NCBI GenBank assembly: GCA_036850595.1
Contig: CM072158.1
Location: 9,749,422-9,813,421, forward strand
Direction: 5' to 3'
From: Rhyacichthys aspro
Lineage: Eukaryota; Chordata; Actinopteri; Gobiiformes; Rhyacichthyidae
Length of the DNA stretch: 64,000 nt
The notes beneath the pieces were generated by a model, which made no database searches, was not told where the DNA came from, and saw nothing but the letters and a program-made list of their open reading frames with translations. The position numbers and the translations under genes were made by a program. This document shows, one piece after another, positions 53,401-64,000 of the stretch (position 1 is its first letter; each line of letters opens with the position of its first letter).

Positions 53401-54071
53401 CATTTAAGGTATAAAGGAAAATATTTCAAGAATCAGAAAAACTTCTTAAGTGTCTAAGATTTAGAAATGACCACTTGGAATGTAAAAAATGGGAAACAAA
53501 TAAGTTTCATACCTATGGTCTTTATTACATAACCCCAAATTTGGTTATTATTGAGGTGTGCTTTAATGTAACGCAGGCCTATGCATCTTTTAGCTGCAAA
53601 AGGGTTTTACAAATTGGCCAAACAATGAGCCTAAACAAGCCGAAACCTTGTAACTCATATGCTGCAATAAAAGTAACTCATGCTGCAAATACGTTTTGTA
53701 AAACTTTCGAGACTTAAAAGATTGCCCCAAAACTATGTCGAAGCTTTTTCCACAACTTTGAGGCAGTGGGAAAGAGCCATATCAGCACTATCTGTCTGTT
53801 CGGAGGTTTGGAGGAAAATCACTGCAAATCAAAACCTCAAGACTGCGCTGCTGCGTTCAAACGCCGCGTTAAAAAACAATTGAGTGCCTCGTTAATAGAC
53901 AATATGTAGTTGGTCCCAACTTTGTCCGGGCTGCTCCGTGGAGGAGCGACCATGTGAGCTCGTCTTTGCAACCGCGCAGAGCAGCTTTTACAGGGAAAAA
54001 TCTCCAGAACTCACCTTGCTCTTAACTTCCACCGCGTTACAATCCGCATTTCGCTTAAAGCTCCGGTTCAT
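32485..54071 (-). CDS. pard6g: Partitioning defective 6 homologue gamma (PAR6-gamma)
   Basis: Three coding exons: 54071-54015, 50902-50680 and 33539-32485, joined in frame to 1335 nt, 444 residues (human PARD6G 376). An N-terminal PB1 domain (about 14-92) has the lysine of VEVKSK (K17) and the acidic stretch YADIHGDLLPINNDD (59-73) and binds atypical PKC. A semi-CRIB (about 128-146, PQDFRPVSSIIDVD) binds Cdc42-GTP. A PDZ domain (about 154-247) has carboxylate loop PLGF. The C-terminus ends SLVLPRGGVEEDGTVITL; the same PRHSL...GGVEE tail marks the gamma paralogue, and the final residues form the PDZ ligand recognised by Par3. The region of about 255-420 is low-complexity, rich in Ser, His and Pro, and longer than in mammals, with a CRIB-PDZ core kept intact. 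PAR6 is the scaffold of the Par polarity complex at cell junctions. Intron 1 is 3.1 kb and intron 2 is 17.1 kb. Confidence 0.95.
34637..34655. repeat. Poly-T tract
   Basis: An uninterrupted run of about 19 T in pard6g intron 2. It could be the tail of an old minus-strand retroelement, but no element body was recognised beside it. Confidence 0.85.
35511..35536. repeat. (TTTA)n microsatellite
   Basis: About five tandem TTTA units ending in a T run, in pard6g intron 2. Confidence 0.9.
41088..41103. repeat. (AT)n microsatellite
   Basis: About eight AT units in pard6g intron 2. Confidence 0.85.
43857..43877. repeat. Poly-A tract
   Basis: A run of about 21 A in pard6g intron 2, preceded by unique sequence. 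A retroelement tail is possible, but no body or target-site duplication was found. Confidence 0.85.
47803..48319. repeat. Inverted-repeat pair, possible MITE or remnant
   Basis: The segment at 47803-47840 starts GTAGATATAAAAGTAACAGC. Its reverse complement recurs at 48284-48319 with one mismatch and a 2-base gap over about 38 bases. The repeats point outward like terminal inverted repeats of a 517-bp element. A looser third copy of the inner part (GTAACAG...TGCACCATTTA) lies at about 48406-48431. I found no clear target-site duplication and no transposase, so a non-autonomous DNA element or a diverged inverted duplication are both possible. Confidence 0.5.
50903..54014. other. pard6g: First intron of pard6g
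   Basis: A 3.1-kb intron. It includes a segment at 51239-51535 open on both strands and less AT-rich than its surroundings, and a perfect CRE (TGACGTCA, 52650-52657). These may be regulatory. No gene or mobile element was recognised. Confidence 0.5.
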
Positions 54072-54855
54072 TTTTGTGATCGCAGTTTTTTTTAAGTTGA
54101 GCCGCCTTTGCCCGCAAAAGAGGGGCTCTGGTCCGCTTTAGGGAATAAAATCCTCCTGTTACGCCTTTAGCGGAAATGTCGATATTCTTCTGAGTATTTC
54201 CTCCTTTCAACGTCTTCGGTGCGCTTCTCCAACACGACGAGGGACTTTGCAGAGGAATAGTAGGTGAGCAGCTCGCCGCGTTGACTGGGAGTGTGTTAAG
54301 TTTTGAAATGACATCAGCGCTCCTAAAAAATGGGATCCTGTGGTGCATTCACGGGCTGCTGGTAACGCCCAGGCTTCTAAAAGTGAAGCTGCAATAGATA
54401 AGCAATACAAGCGTTACTCTCAAGCCTGGAGTAGGGCAACTGCAGATAAAAACAAGGGCAATTAGAATTTTCTTATGAAAAATTATTTAACAAATATTTG
54501 GCCTTGAACAAAAGCTTTAGCCTATAAAACGTAAAGTAGCAATTTAGGACGTAACGGGATGAAATTACTATCTTGCAGCCTACATGGCTTTGACAGTCAA
54601 GAGACAAAATATATATATATTAGTATGAATGAAATATTGTAAATGAAAACTTAGATGTTTAGGCCCAATTGGTGTTTCATTCGCTTTCAATATAAAATCC
54701 AGCAGCACTTGAACGTTACAACAACGTTTTGTTTTTCAGTCCGCCCGCACGCCAGAGGACACCATTGCTCACATACAAACATATAAACGTGGGCTATTAA
54801 ATATTGAAATGTATGATATATAGATATAAAATGTAGAGATCGTGCAAAAAACAGT

Positions 54856-54898
54856 AAACAAACAAACAAAAAAAAAACCCAACAAACAAACAAACAAA
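54856..54898. repeat. (AAAC)n interrupted microsatellite
   Basis: Two blocks of AAAC/CAAA units flank a short A run and CCC. It is a low-complexity repeat in the pard6g upstream region. Confidence 0.85.
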
Positions 54899-57800
54899 CC
54901 CAGGAATCACTAAAAATTAAATCCAAACCCTACAGCCAGACCAAAGAGTTACAGCTACAAACACTATAACTCTGAGACAAGTATTTCTGACCATTTTTGA
55001 GCAGTCAACAAAGACTGTACCCAGTGGTCCCACTAAGGCCTTCTTTTTCACAGTAATGAGTATCCCAGGCCCGTCCTGCCTCAGAGCATTCCTGGGCCTG
55101 TGGCTGCTGCGTGAGTGGAGCCTACAACAGCTGCAGTGTGCTGTCCCACAGTAGCTGCTACTACTGCTTGTTTACTCACTGCAGGAATGTGTTGACTGCT
55201 TAAATCCACTCAGGCCACTGACAGGTGCTCGTTTCATTGTGGCCACAGAGCGAGGACATCTTTGTGATGGTATGCAGAGGTCAACATGCTGCAGTTTGCT
55301 GTATGACTGTGTTTTAGGTTTCCAACACACTATTACAATTCAATATTTGGTCACATGGGGATGATGATAGAACTGAGAATAACTAGGACTGATCTTAAGT
55401 AGTCATCTGAACAAGCAGGTCATGAGCTTGAATATGTTTTGTCTGAAAGGCTTTTTTTTTTTTTTAGTTTTGTAATGTTTTTAATGTTTTCAGTCTTGCC
55501 TTAAGCCTTAAAGCTGAAGTGTTAACCTGTTTCATCCCAATTGTCCATAGTTAATTAAACATATTTGGTACAATATAAATATGAGAGAATAGTTTGAGAA
55601 GATTTTCTTAGATGAGAAACATTACTGTTGGTACAGAAGCACCTTCATAAGGAGAGCTCATTATCAATATATGTTTCAAAACTGTGCAGAGGGAAAAAAC
55701 AGGTAATCTATTCTTGATAGAGTAAGGTTTACATTAAAGCTTTATATTTAAACAGACAGCAGCATTCAATAAGTAACACAATGCCCTAATACACCCACTG
55801 TTTTCAACAATAAGAGATTATGTTTCAATGCAGACAAAAACTAGGAGCAGGTGAGCTGGATTTAACTCTATAATAATTATATGTAACTTTGATAGCTCAG
55901 AAGGTTTGACTGGACAAACTTGGTTAAAACTAAAAGAAATAGGAATAGTTTGGTTTATTTCTTAACATATACAAACTGCAAAAATAATTACAATAATTTT
56001 GCCAAAATGACCCACTCACTTCTACTTTAATGTCCTAATCACCTTCATTAAGTCTTATACACAATTACAATGTCTTTAATTACAGATGAGTATAGTGCAC
56101 GTGAGGAGGTAAGTTCTCTTCTATTAATTTATAGTAATATGACACGTGTCCAGCAGAGGTCAGCAAATACCAACAGAAAGCAAATGGGACAAAAGACGCT
56201 TAGTCAGCCACAAAGAGCGCTGACACAACTATTACTAAGCAGCATTTTCCTCTTTTAACAAATCGTAACACATTATGGTGATTAACTTAGGTTTGGTTTA
56301 TCACTATTCACACATACATTTACTGTTTTCCTTGTGATAAGATACGAGCAAAAATCTGCCACCTTAAAATTCTCTGCAGTTTCAGAAAAACAGGTTTTCT
56401 TCCAGGGTCTTTATAAAGTCGGTCTGATCTGAACAGCCCCAGAGACATGTTTAGATTACAATTATGAGTCTGTATTCCTCATAAGATTATTATAATGAAC
56501 AGCAGGCCAGGACATACAGAGCCTCAGCAGTGCATGGCTTTAATCCAGCTCTGTATGTTTGAATTCAGGTGGTCTTTGTCGGTAATGTGAGAACAGAAAA
56601 TTACAGTGAGATGAAGAGATTGGTGCAGTAATCCATCTTGTGTGTAGAGACAGACAAACATCCGGATCTGGTTATGGGATGGCATTTAGATGACGGCAGT
56701 GCCAGCCTAAAGTCAGGCAGGACGAGAGAAGGCCCTGATTCAAGCCTTGCCTCCGTTCTGCTTCACTCACTCTGTGATTAAAGAGAAAAGCAGGTCATAT
56801 ACAAACACTGGGCTCTTGTGTATCGCTGGCTGATCTCAGTTCAGGTTGGATTGACCAGATATTGTGGTTGTATTTTAAGATGAGGAGAACTGTGGCTTTT
56901 CCTCTGGATCTAATCTCGACACTATCAGATGCTTCAGTTGTGCCCTCTGACTCGTCTGCTCAGTGGACAAAGTGAAAGGCAGGCCCAGAGCAAGATTCGA
57001 AATGAAAAAGCTGATTTTGTGCTGTTTCCAAGACTCTGTTGTTCTCTCCCGCTGTGCATGTCTCAAAGACTGAATCAGTGTTTTAGACTGATATGAAAGG
57101 AGGAGGAGGAACTGCTTGTACAAAGGATGGTGAGAGTCTGTGGAGGAGGGAACAGTGCACACACGCAGTGCTTTTGGCAGAACCTTTGTTAAAGGGTATA
57201 AGCCTGGTTCGTGGGCAGCGTCTCTAAATACTGTCTTTATCTGATAACTCTGCATAATATTCGACAAAAAATAAAGTATCAATGAAATCACTCCTGGAAA
57301 TGTGTTTGGAGAGGGTTCTATTTTAAATGTTCTTGATACAAACTTCCATTTACAAACTGTATAAAACTGTAGCTATGAGACACAACTGATCAATGATTCT
57401 TGTTCTAATCAAACAATGATGTCTAATAGTTTTTTGCATAATAACATTAAGCTTGAAATAATTATGAATAGAGTGAAATGTGAAGAAATAATGGAATTAA
57501 ATAGAAAAATACAGCTATGATAAAAAAAATCCTCCAACGTTGATTATAATTGAAGATTGAAGTGAACCCAGAAAGACCCAACCCTATACCAAGCTGCTGT
57601 CCATCCACCAGCTGAGGGTGCCATTGTCAAACCAGTTCCCCCATTCAAACATGCTCTCTGGCACGTACACAGGCCTGAGAAATCTCGGCTGCGCTAGCTT
57701 CAACCTCTCAGTCTGTCTCTCACATTCACACACGTACTTTCACACAATGGCACCTCTCAAAGTCTCCGCCTGCTTAGTTTCAATCCCGCTCGGACCTTGC

Positions 57801-58436
57801 CTTCTGTCTGGCTCGGTGTGATTTCAGGAATCTTTTGATGTGTAAAGTGGCCAAGACCTGCCGCTTGATCTGGACTTTGTCACAGTTTCTGGAGTCAGCA
57901 AAATCCAGTAGTGGCCAGTGGATTAAATGGAACAGCGGTTTCACGAGGCAACCCAGTCCAAACCAAGCAGAGAGTTTCCTTAAACATTAGTTTTACACCT
58001 GCAGCTGGTCAGATTTGCCAAAAAATGTGTAAGATTGATTCTTTATTCCTTGAAATCATCAGACATTTTCCCACAGTACAAGCGTAGATAGTTTTGTTTG
58101 TAAAAAAATCATGCCTTCTTTCCACTAAACCGGTTCTCCTGGTAACAGTATTTTGCTTCTATTTATATTTTGCCTTCAGGGACTCAGATTTCCTCATAAA
58201 GATTAGGAGAGTGCCATAACCTTTTCCTGAATCAGCACTCGCTCTCACATGATCCCACTGTTCATAGACAAACTCCCTGTTCATCCTCGGCTCCTTCTCG
58301 TGTGATGTGTGGCCACTCGGGCTCCATTTCTTCTCCCTCCCGAATGAAAACATCAGCCATCTGGTCCAGGGGTGAAAGGTCAACTCTCAGGCTGGTAATG
58401 AGGATGGCGTCGCTGAGGGGGACGTAGGAGGGGTGG

Positions 58437-58463
58437 ATGTGTATGTATGTATGTGTGTGTGTG
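58437..58463. repeat. (GTAT)n-(GT)n compound microsatellite
   Basis: GTAT units pass directly into GT units, an ordinary compound microsatellite. Confidence 0.85.
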
Positions 58464-61400
58464 AGCCTTACTGAGTGTGTCTGCTTCCTGAGAGAGCATT
58501 AAACATTAACGACGCAGCTCTGTGAGTCTGGAGAGTGAAGATGGGAGACAGAGTGACTTTAGGCAAAGGCGTGAGAGAGGAATATGCAGGTATATCAGCA
58601 ATTGTTGACACATACAGGTAGATAAATGCAAAGAAAAACAGTCCGCTCTTCTATCTAGTCACTCGCCTCCGAATGCTTTTCTTTATTGACTCCCAACATT
58701 CACTGCGTCAATAGCTTTGGTCGATGGCAAAGCAAAAGGCACAGTGGCTTCTGTCGTCATAGAGACTCATGAATGACCCAGACCTTCTCCAACAAATTTT
58801 ATAATTTGTTCCACTTATTCTCCGCCGTGACTGCAATAATTTCCTCAACTGGTGGTTTCTATAGTGTGCTCTATAGGGTCATGTGATAGAAAATGGTCTT
58901 ATTTCAGCCTCTGCACATAATGAGGTTGCATTTACAATGTGAGAATGGGAGTGCAGAGATTTAACTAATAAACACTCGCTTTATGCACATATATCTCGTT
59001 AGGCACCATTATACGTGTTGTCTAGATGCTACAAAATAAACCGAAGTTTGTCCCTGAACAAAATAAATATTCAAACACTGCATGCCTTGAATAGTGCATT
59101 AGAAAGAGTAACATTTTCTACCATCTTTCTTTATATGTTAGAAAAGAAATGGATGTAACATTTTGAAACATCAAGTCATCAGTCTATTTGCAGTAATATT
59201 ACAGAGCAGCATGTACAGTGTCTTTCCAGAAGTTGGTTTCCCGAGTTCAGCTTTTTGCAGCTTTAAATATATATGCCTTTTCTCAGCATCTGCTTCCGAC
59301 AGATATTTCTGTCTGCAAATCTTGTTGAAATTCAGGTGGTGGGCAGAGACACATCCTCAGCCCACAGGAGCTGAAATTGTTTGTCTCTTGAACAGCAGCA
59401 CCATCCTGTGAGAGCTGGACTTCCAAATGCATGATGTTTTACCTCTTGTGTAGCTTCAACATCAAAAGGTACTAAATAATGGACTGCTGCTGAGCTGAAA
59501 CATTAGCATGTGTAATGTGTATTGATTATCATTTTAAAGTGCAGGCATTAATCTCAAACTCGAGGGAATAACACAGTTTACTCTGTGTTTTTGGCAACAA
59601 ACTGACAAATACTGAATACCCAGCCAAGAGAAATTTATGAGACAGTTCTCACAGCACCCAATGGCAAAAAGCTGTCTAAAAACACTACTTATTACATCCA
59701 TGGATTTACATAAATGTTTTATAATGCCACATTCTTACAATCCAAATCCTATTTTAATTTGCAGTTCCACAGATTTCTGCTAAAAATCATTGATTAAAGA
59801 TTGTATTTTGGAGCGGGGTACATTCACCTTGTCTACCTGTCTGTGTTCCAAGGACTTTGGAACTCTTTGTGTATGAGGGGCTCTTTTTACGGGGTCCCAT
59901 CCTTCTGTAGAGATGAGATCCAAACAGAGACAGGGTTGTGTGTAGACAGTGACAGATCATGCAGACGCAGTGTCTGGGCCTGTAGTCCTCCCTGTGCCGG
60001 CACTACACAGTGTTTATGCGGGCAGACTGCAGCGTGAGCGCGTCCCACACGGCATCTTGATTGAAGGAAAACAACATCAATCTAGCACAGGCCCCAAGGC
60101 CTTTAAATATCCGGCAGGCTGTTTAGAGCACAGATCCTATTCTCTCCCTGCTGCTGCCTATTCACACACTACCATTTACTGAAAAGCATGCTTTTGTCCT
60201 ACAGTAAATCTATAGATCTATACCCAACCTAGACTTTCAAAATATAGTTTTAAAATTTGTACAGATGTGAAATAATTATGTTGACCCATGATAAAAATAT
60301 CCTGTGTCTGTGTAATGTTTAGTTTTTATGCTTGATCAGGTGATGAGGCTCTTTGTGGGCAGAGGGCAGGTAGGGTTTGGACTTTTTGCTGGTGTCTAAT
60401 CTTCTAATAAAATTCTTGCAACATGATCAGTTCTTTTTATCACACCGTTATTCACACCACTTTGCATTTTTTTCTGAAAGTTCATACTCCACACATTTGA
60501 AAATATTTGATATTATACAATTAACAATAGGATTACATCCCTCCTCTGATACCTCCTTCAGCTGCTCGATTCTCAGGTGCATTGTGGGCATTTTCATTCA
60601 TAGACCCAGTGATGGAGCAGAAGACGGGAAGGGCACATCAGAATATAAGGGTTACACAAGCATTTCCTTCTTCTGTCTGTTTTTTGTTGATTGGATGTGT
60701 TTTAAGTTTAAGGGGCAAAGACTTGCACTGAGGGTGTTTTATGGGATCAAGTGTTTATATGCATGTAAACACTAATGACTTTGATGAATTTACTGTTCTT
60801 AGCACCAGCGTAATTTCTTTACCAAAAAGGACTAGATTTCAACAGTGTACATTTGGTCCTACAGCATTAGTTTGTTGCAGCATTGTCTTTTGTTTTATCA
60901 ACACTTGAACAAAAGCGTCTGGAGGAGGCCATTACTTCCCACAAATATAAATTTTCCCTCTTCAAGTCCATACTCCCCCAGAGCTTTTAGATGGATTCCC
61001 TCCACCCTTTGGCCCAGACACTCCCCCAAAACCCTAAAGCAGCGCCCCTCAGAGAGCAGAGGTAAACATGCCCCCGGTCCCTTCAGCCCACTCAGCTCCG
61101 GCCCTTCACTCCCTTCACTCTTCTGTGTGTTTGCCAACGGGCTGATGCTGCACTTTTGTTTCACTTTTGTTTCGAGGCTCTGAACTAAGAGTACACTTTG
61201 AAGATGCAGTTGAAAAGGCCAAGTCTGTGATGAAGATCAATTTGTAAGGTTAAAGGAACATCTGTGCGTGCTTTCCATCTATGCATGCACAGCCAGTAAA
61301 TAATTTAGTTGGTGGTTGTTATTTGAAACTGATATGGCTCGGCCTTAATGAAGGTCTCTTTTGAGCAGCTCACTACACAGTAAAGTGCACTGCATCATGA

Positions 61401-62542
61401 CTATGTCACTCCTGTCACAGCCTGTCAGCAGCTCCGTAAACAAACCAAACTTTTATGATTAGTTTCACTCCAAAACACCGTTACATTCTTTTTCTTTGTT
61501 GCAAACGGTGCACACGGGAGACAGGAATTTGCATCCGCCTTCACTTTTCTCCATCCTCTGCAGATGTGGAGATGGATGAGGCTCCAGCGTGCGTCTCTGT
61601 CACCCAGTAATGCTGTCCGCTGGGTCACCTGGTGAAGCGGTCCATATGGCGCGAGGCTTTGACAACGCACATGTGCACGAACTCACGCTCTGCTAGTGAA
61701 GGGGAGAGTGTGCAGACTCGGCAGTCTCCTTACAAAAAAAAAAAAAAAAGGACTTGGAACATGATGTAGACCAGTCCCACCTCCCACACATGCACAAGCC
61801 TTACGAGGTGTCCCTGCTCGAAGACAGACGAGCCTGGTCTGTTTAGGATTAGCTCTCCACAACCCTATAGCCGTGTCCCAACAGTCTGAGTATCTTTCAT
61901 CCACACCTGTTCCAGCACTGATTTGTACAGTAGCTCTCTCAATACTCTGCTATTAAATTACCTTTGAACCTCGTTTTTATTTCACTGGTGGAAATTTAGT
62001 GGCTGCAGATTCACAGCAGGGATTGAGAGTATTATAATATAACACTTATCTGCTACAGAGAAGTTACAGGAGCACAGTGAGAAAGCCATGTGCCCTTCAA
62101 AACTCCCCACGGGCTGAAGTTATTTGCTTGAGAGCCTCCAGCGAATGATATCCTTTGTTCTAAAGGTTTGGCTGTGGGGCTACAGTGCTCCATGAAAGAG
62201 AATGGTAATGTACATTGACCCTGAGCGGGATTATTATTTTGACAGTGTCTTGGCACACTCGCAGGACTGAGATCAGTGAGAGCAGTTTGGACAAGGTGGC
62301 ATCGAAACACAGATGTAGGATCGGCTATCAAAGGAGGCTAACTAGGTGTTTTGGCTCGGCTCGGGACACGCCACATGAGTAATGACACAGTGGGAATGAA
62401 CAAAGCAAATATGCACGGAGGCAACGTGACCCTTTTTGTGTGCGCAGTCAGGCACATAAGTATGTAAAGTGCAGAATACATGCTCACAACTGCACAGTAA
62501 CTCATTATAGACACTTCCTCAGTCATTCAGAAGCCCTTTGGC

Positions 62543-62560
62543 TGATGATGATGATGATGA
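62543..62560. repeat. (GAT)n microsatellite
   Basis: About six GAT/ATG units in intergenic DNA. Confidence 0.85.
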
Positions 62561-63154
62561 ATGCTGTTATTACTAATACATTGGTCAACACTGTGTAGGA
62601 TGTCCATTCTTTTAGACATTCATGTTTACTTCAAATCATATCAGTGAATTGTAATATCTCATGAATTAGATTTAATTTCCCTTCGATTAAAGCTGACGTG
62701 ACACTTTTGAACTTGTCTAATAATTAATTCTTGCCTCTGCTTGTGTTTTCCTACATATTTTCACATGTTTTCATCGTTCCCATGCAGCATCTTGTTTTGA
62801 ATGAATGCAATATGACCTCTGACTAAGATTTGTTTATGAAATATGCAGCTTCTTCACTTATAATAATGTCGTCGTGCCACGTTGTCATCGGCTATTTTCA
62901 CTGTGCGTGTGGTTTTGTCATGTCACTGCTGATATATGTCTATGAGAACAATACAAGACAAACCAACCAGACAACCATTAATGAACTTTTAACCGCTCGT
63001 CTTTGTGTTCTTCTCGTTCACAAGCTGACCTCTGCTTTGCGTGACTTCTCATGCAGCTCACCACACGTGCATGAACACACTCACAAGCATGCAGTCATTC
63101 AAGGAAGTGGTTACATTTTGGGCTTTCAGGTTTTACATACCTCTCCCGTTCGCA

Positions 63155-63173
63155 TGTGTGTGTGTGTGTGTGT
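63155..63173. repeat. (GT)n microsatellite
   Basis: About nine TG units in intergenic DNA, about 250 bases left of the AP-1/TAAT palindrome. Confidence 0.9.
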
Positions 63174-63426
63174 TATTGGTGAGTGCACTGGGGATTAAGA
63201 GAGGCCCAGCTCAAGGTAAAGACAGACATGGTCACTCCTTCCTTTGTCTTTTTCGGCAGTTCTGCCCCCGTCCTCTCCGTGCTACCTCCCCAGTGGCTCA
63301 GTGATGGATTGCAGACTGCAGGGGTGAAGGTGGAGGGGCCGAGGTGGTGCGTTTGTGGGAAGTTTTCGTGTGAGCGCTTGTGTCTGGAGGTGAGCGGTGT
63401 GTGGTGTGAAACCTGTAATGATGAAA

Positions 63427-63452
63427 TGACTCACTAATCACAGTGATTAGTG
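63427..63452. promoter_or_regulatory. AP-1 site overlapping a TAAT palindrome
   Basis: A perfect AP-1 site TGACTCA (63427-63433) overlaps a 21-base palindrome with arms CACTAATCAC (63432-63441) and GTGATTAGTG (63443-63452) around a single A. The arms contain TAATC/GATTA, the core of homeodomain (Otx/Pitx-like) sites. Enhancer function is inferred from motif density only. Confidence 0.45.
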
Positions 63453-64000
63453 CCTTGATGAGGGGGCTGGCTCTGGGACGGCGCTGCGTGCTACACAATC
63501 TCAAACATATGTAAGGGGGCAAATTTGGTTACCATGGTGCCAGTTACGTGGCGGCGTTTACAGCTGCTCCAGGTCGCTTTTAAGATTTGTCTGTCTTTTA
63601 CATGTTTCCTTTTCTTTTTTTCTTTTTTTATCATTCTTGTTTTTCATTCTTGTTTTCAGGGCTAAATATAAGTGATAGAAATTTGAATGCATCAAATCTG
63701 GAATGGACTACTTTGTGGCTTGACACTTCCTGTTTTTATTTTCAAATGTTGGATTACTCTGCGTGTCTCATGCTATCATGCACATCAAAACACACAAGGC
63801 CCTTTTCAAACCATTGCATGCACTGGTTAAATATGCACAGACACATTCATATCCTCCTTAGATATGATCATTTAGAGGCCGTCAGTCGTGTGACCACTCG
63901 TGCACTTGCATAAAATTAATTCACTGAGCTCGTTTAATGGCCTGTGGGTTTATGCTCTCACGTGTCACTGTCACTTACAATAGGTATAAAACCTTTGCAC

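Larger units (their letters stand above)
54072..64000. other. pard6g upstream intergenic DNA, no gene recognised
   Basis: About 10 kb to the right of the pard6g start. The first few hundred bases probably hold its 5' leader and promoter. The rest has short unsupported open frames, simple repeats (54856-54898, 58437-58463, 62543-62560, 63155-63173), and a candidate regulatory cluster near 63.4-63.6 kb. I looked for splice-bounded coding segments on both strands and found none I would defend. Confidence 0.5.

Noticed and set aside
60377..60775. 132-codon plus-strand frame in the right-hand gene-free region
   Set aside because: No recognisable family, no splice context, and a Phe/Ser/Ile-rich composition expected of AT-rich non-coding DNA.

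Overview
The window looks like nuclear DNA of a teleost fish. The genes are intron-containing vertebrate orthologues with GT-AG splice sites, the introns are mostly short (about 80 to 500 bases) in the gene-dense left half, and the intergenic DNA is AT-rich with fish-like microsatellites. The species cannot be named from sequence alone. I see no bacterial, viral or organellar gene and no intact transposon.

Layout. At 0.97-1.06 kb there is a first coding exon on the minus strand, probably erich5, head to head with ribosomal gene rpl30 (+, 2.2-3.8 kb). From 8 to 54 kb six genes lie on the minus strand: laptm4b (8.0-14.2 kb), mtdh (18.2-21.4), rrm2b (22.3-25.1), a nutf2-like gene (25.6-26.3), bloc1s4 (28.7-30.7) and pard6g (32.5-54.1, with a 17 kb second intron). 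I rebuilt every exon by hand from splice sites. Reading frames close across all junctions and predicted lengths fit the families: RPL30 116 aa, LAPTM4B 226, metadherin 485, RRM2B 354, NTF2-like 130, BLOC1S4 242, PAR6-gamma 444. From 54 to 64 kb I recognise no gene, only short repeats and possible regulatory DNA.

Context. The order erich5 - rpl30 - laptm4b - mtdh matches human 8q22, with matn2 absent from its mammalian position between rpl30 and laptm4b. The right half joins genes that sit on other chromosomes in human (nutf2, bloc1s4, pard6g). The genes do not form a single pathway. Loose themes are endolysosome biology (laptm4b, bloc1s4), growth and stress response (mtdh, rrm2b), nuclear transport and cell polarity.

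Most useful observations: a 12-bp palindromic CLEAR-type site upstream of laptm4b; a p53-like tandem site in rrm2b intron 1; a five-exon bloc1s4, whose human orthologue is intronless; an in-frame 81-nt GC-AG intron in mtdh; a near-perfect inverted-repeat pair inside pard6g intron 2; and an AP-1 site overlapping a TAAT palindrome near the right edge. I did not find a clearly novel biological system.
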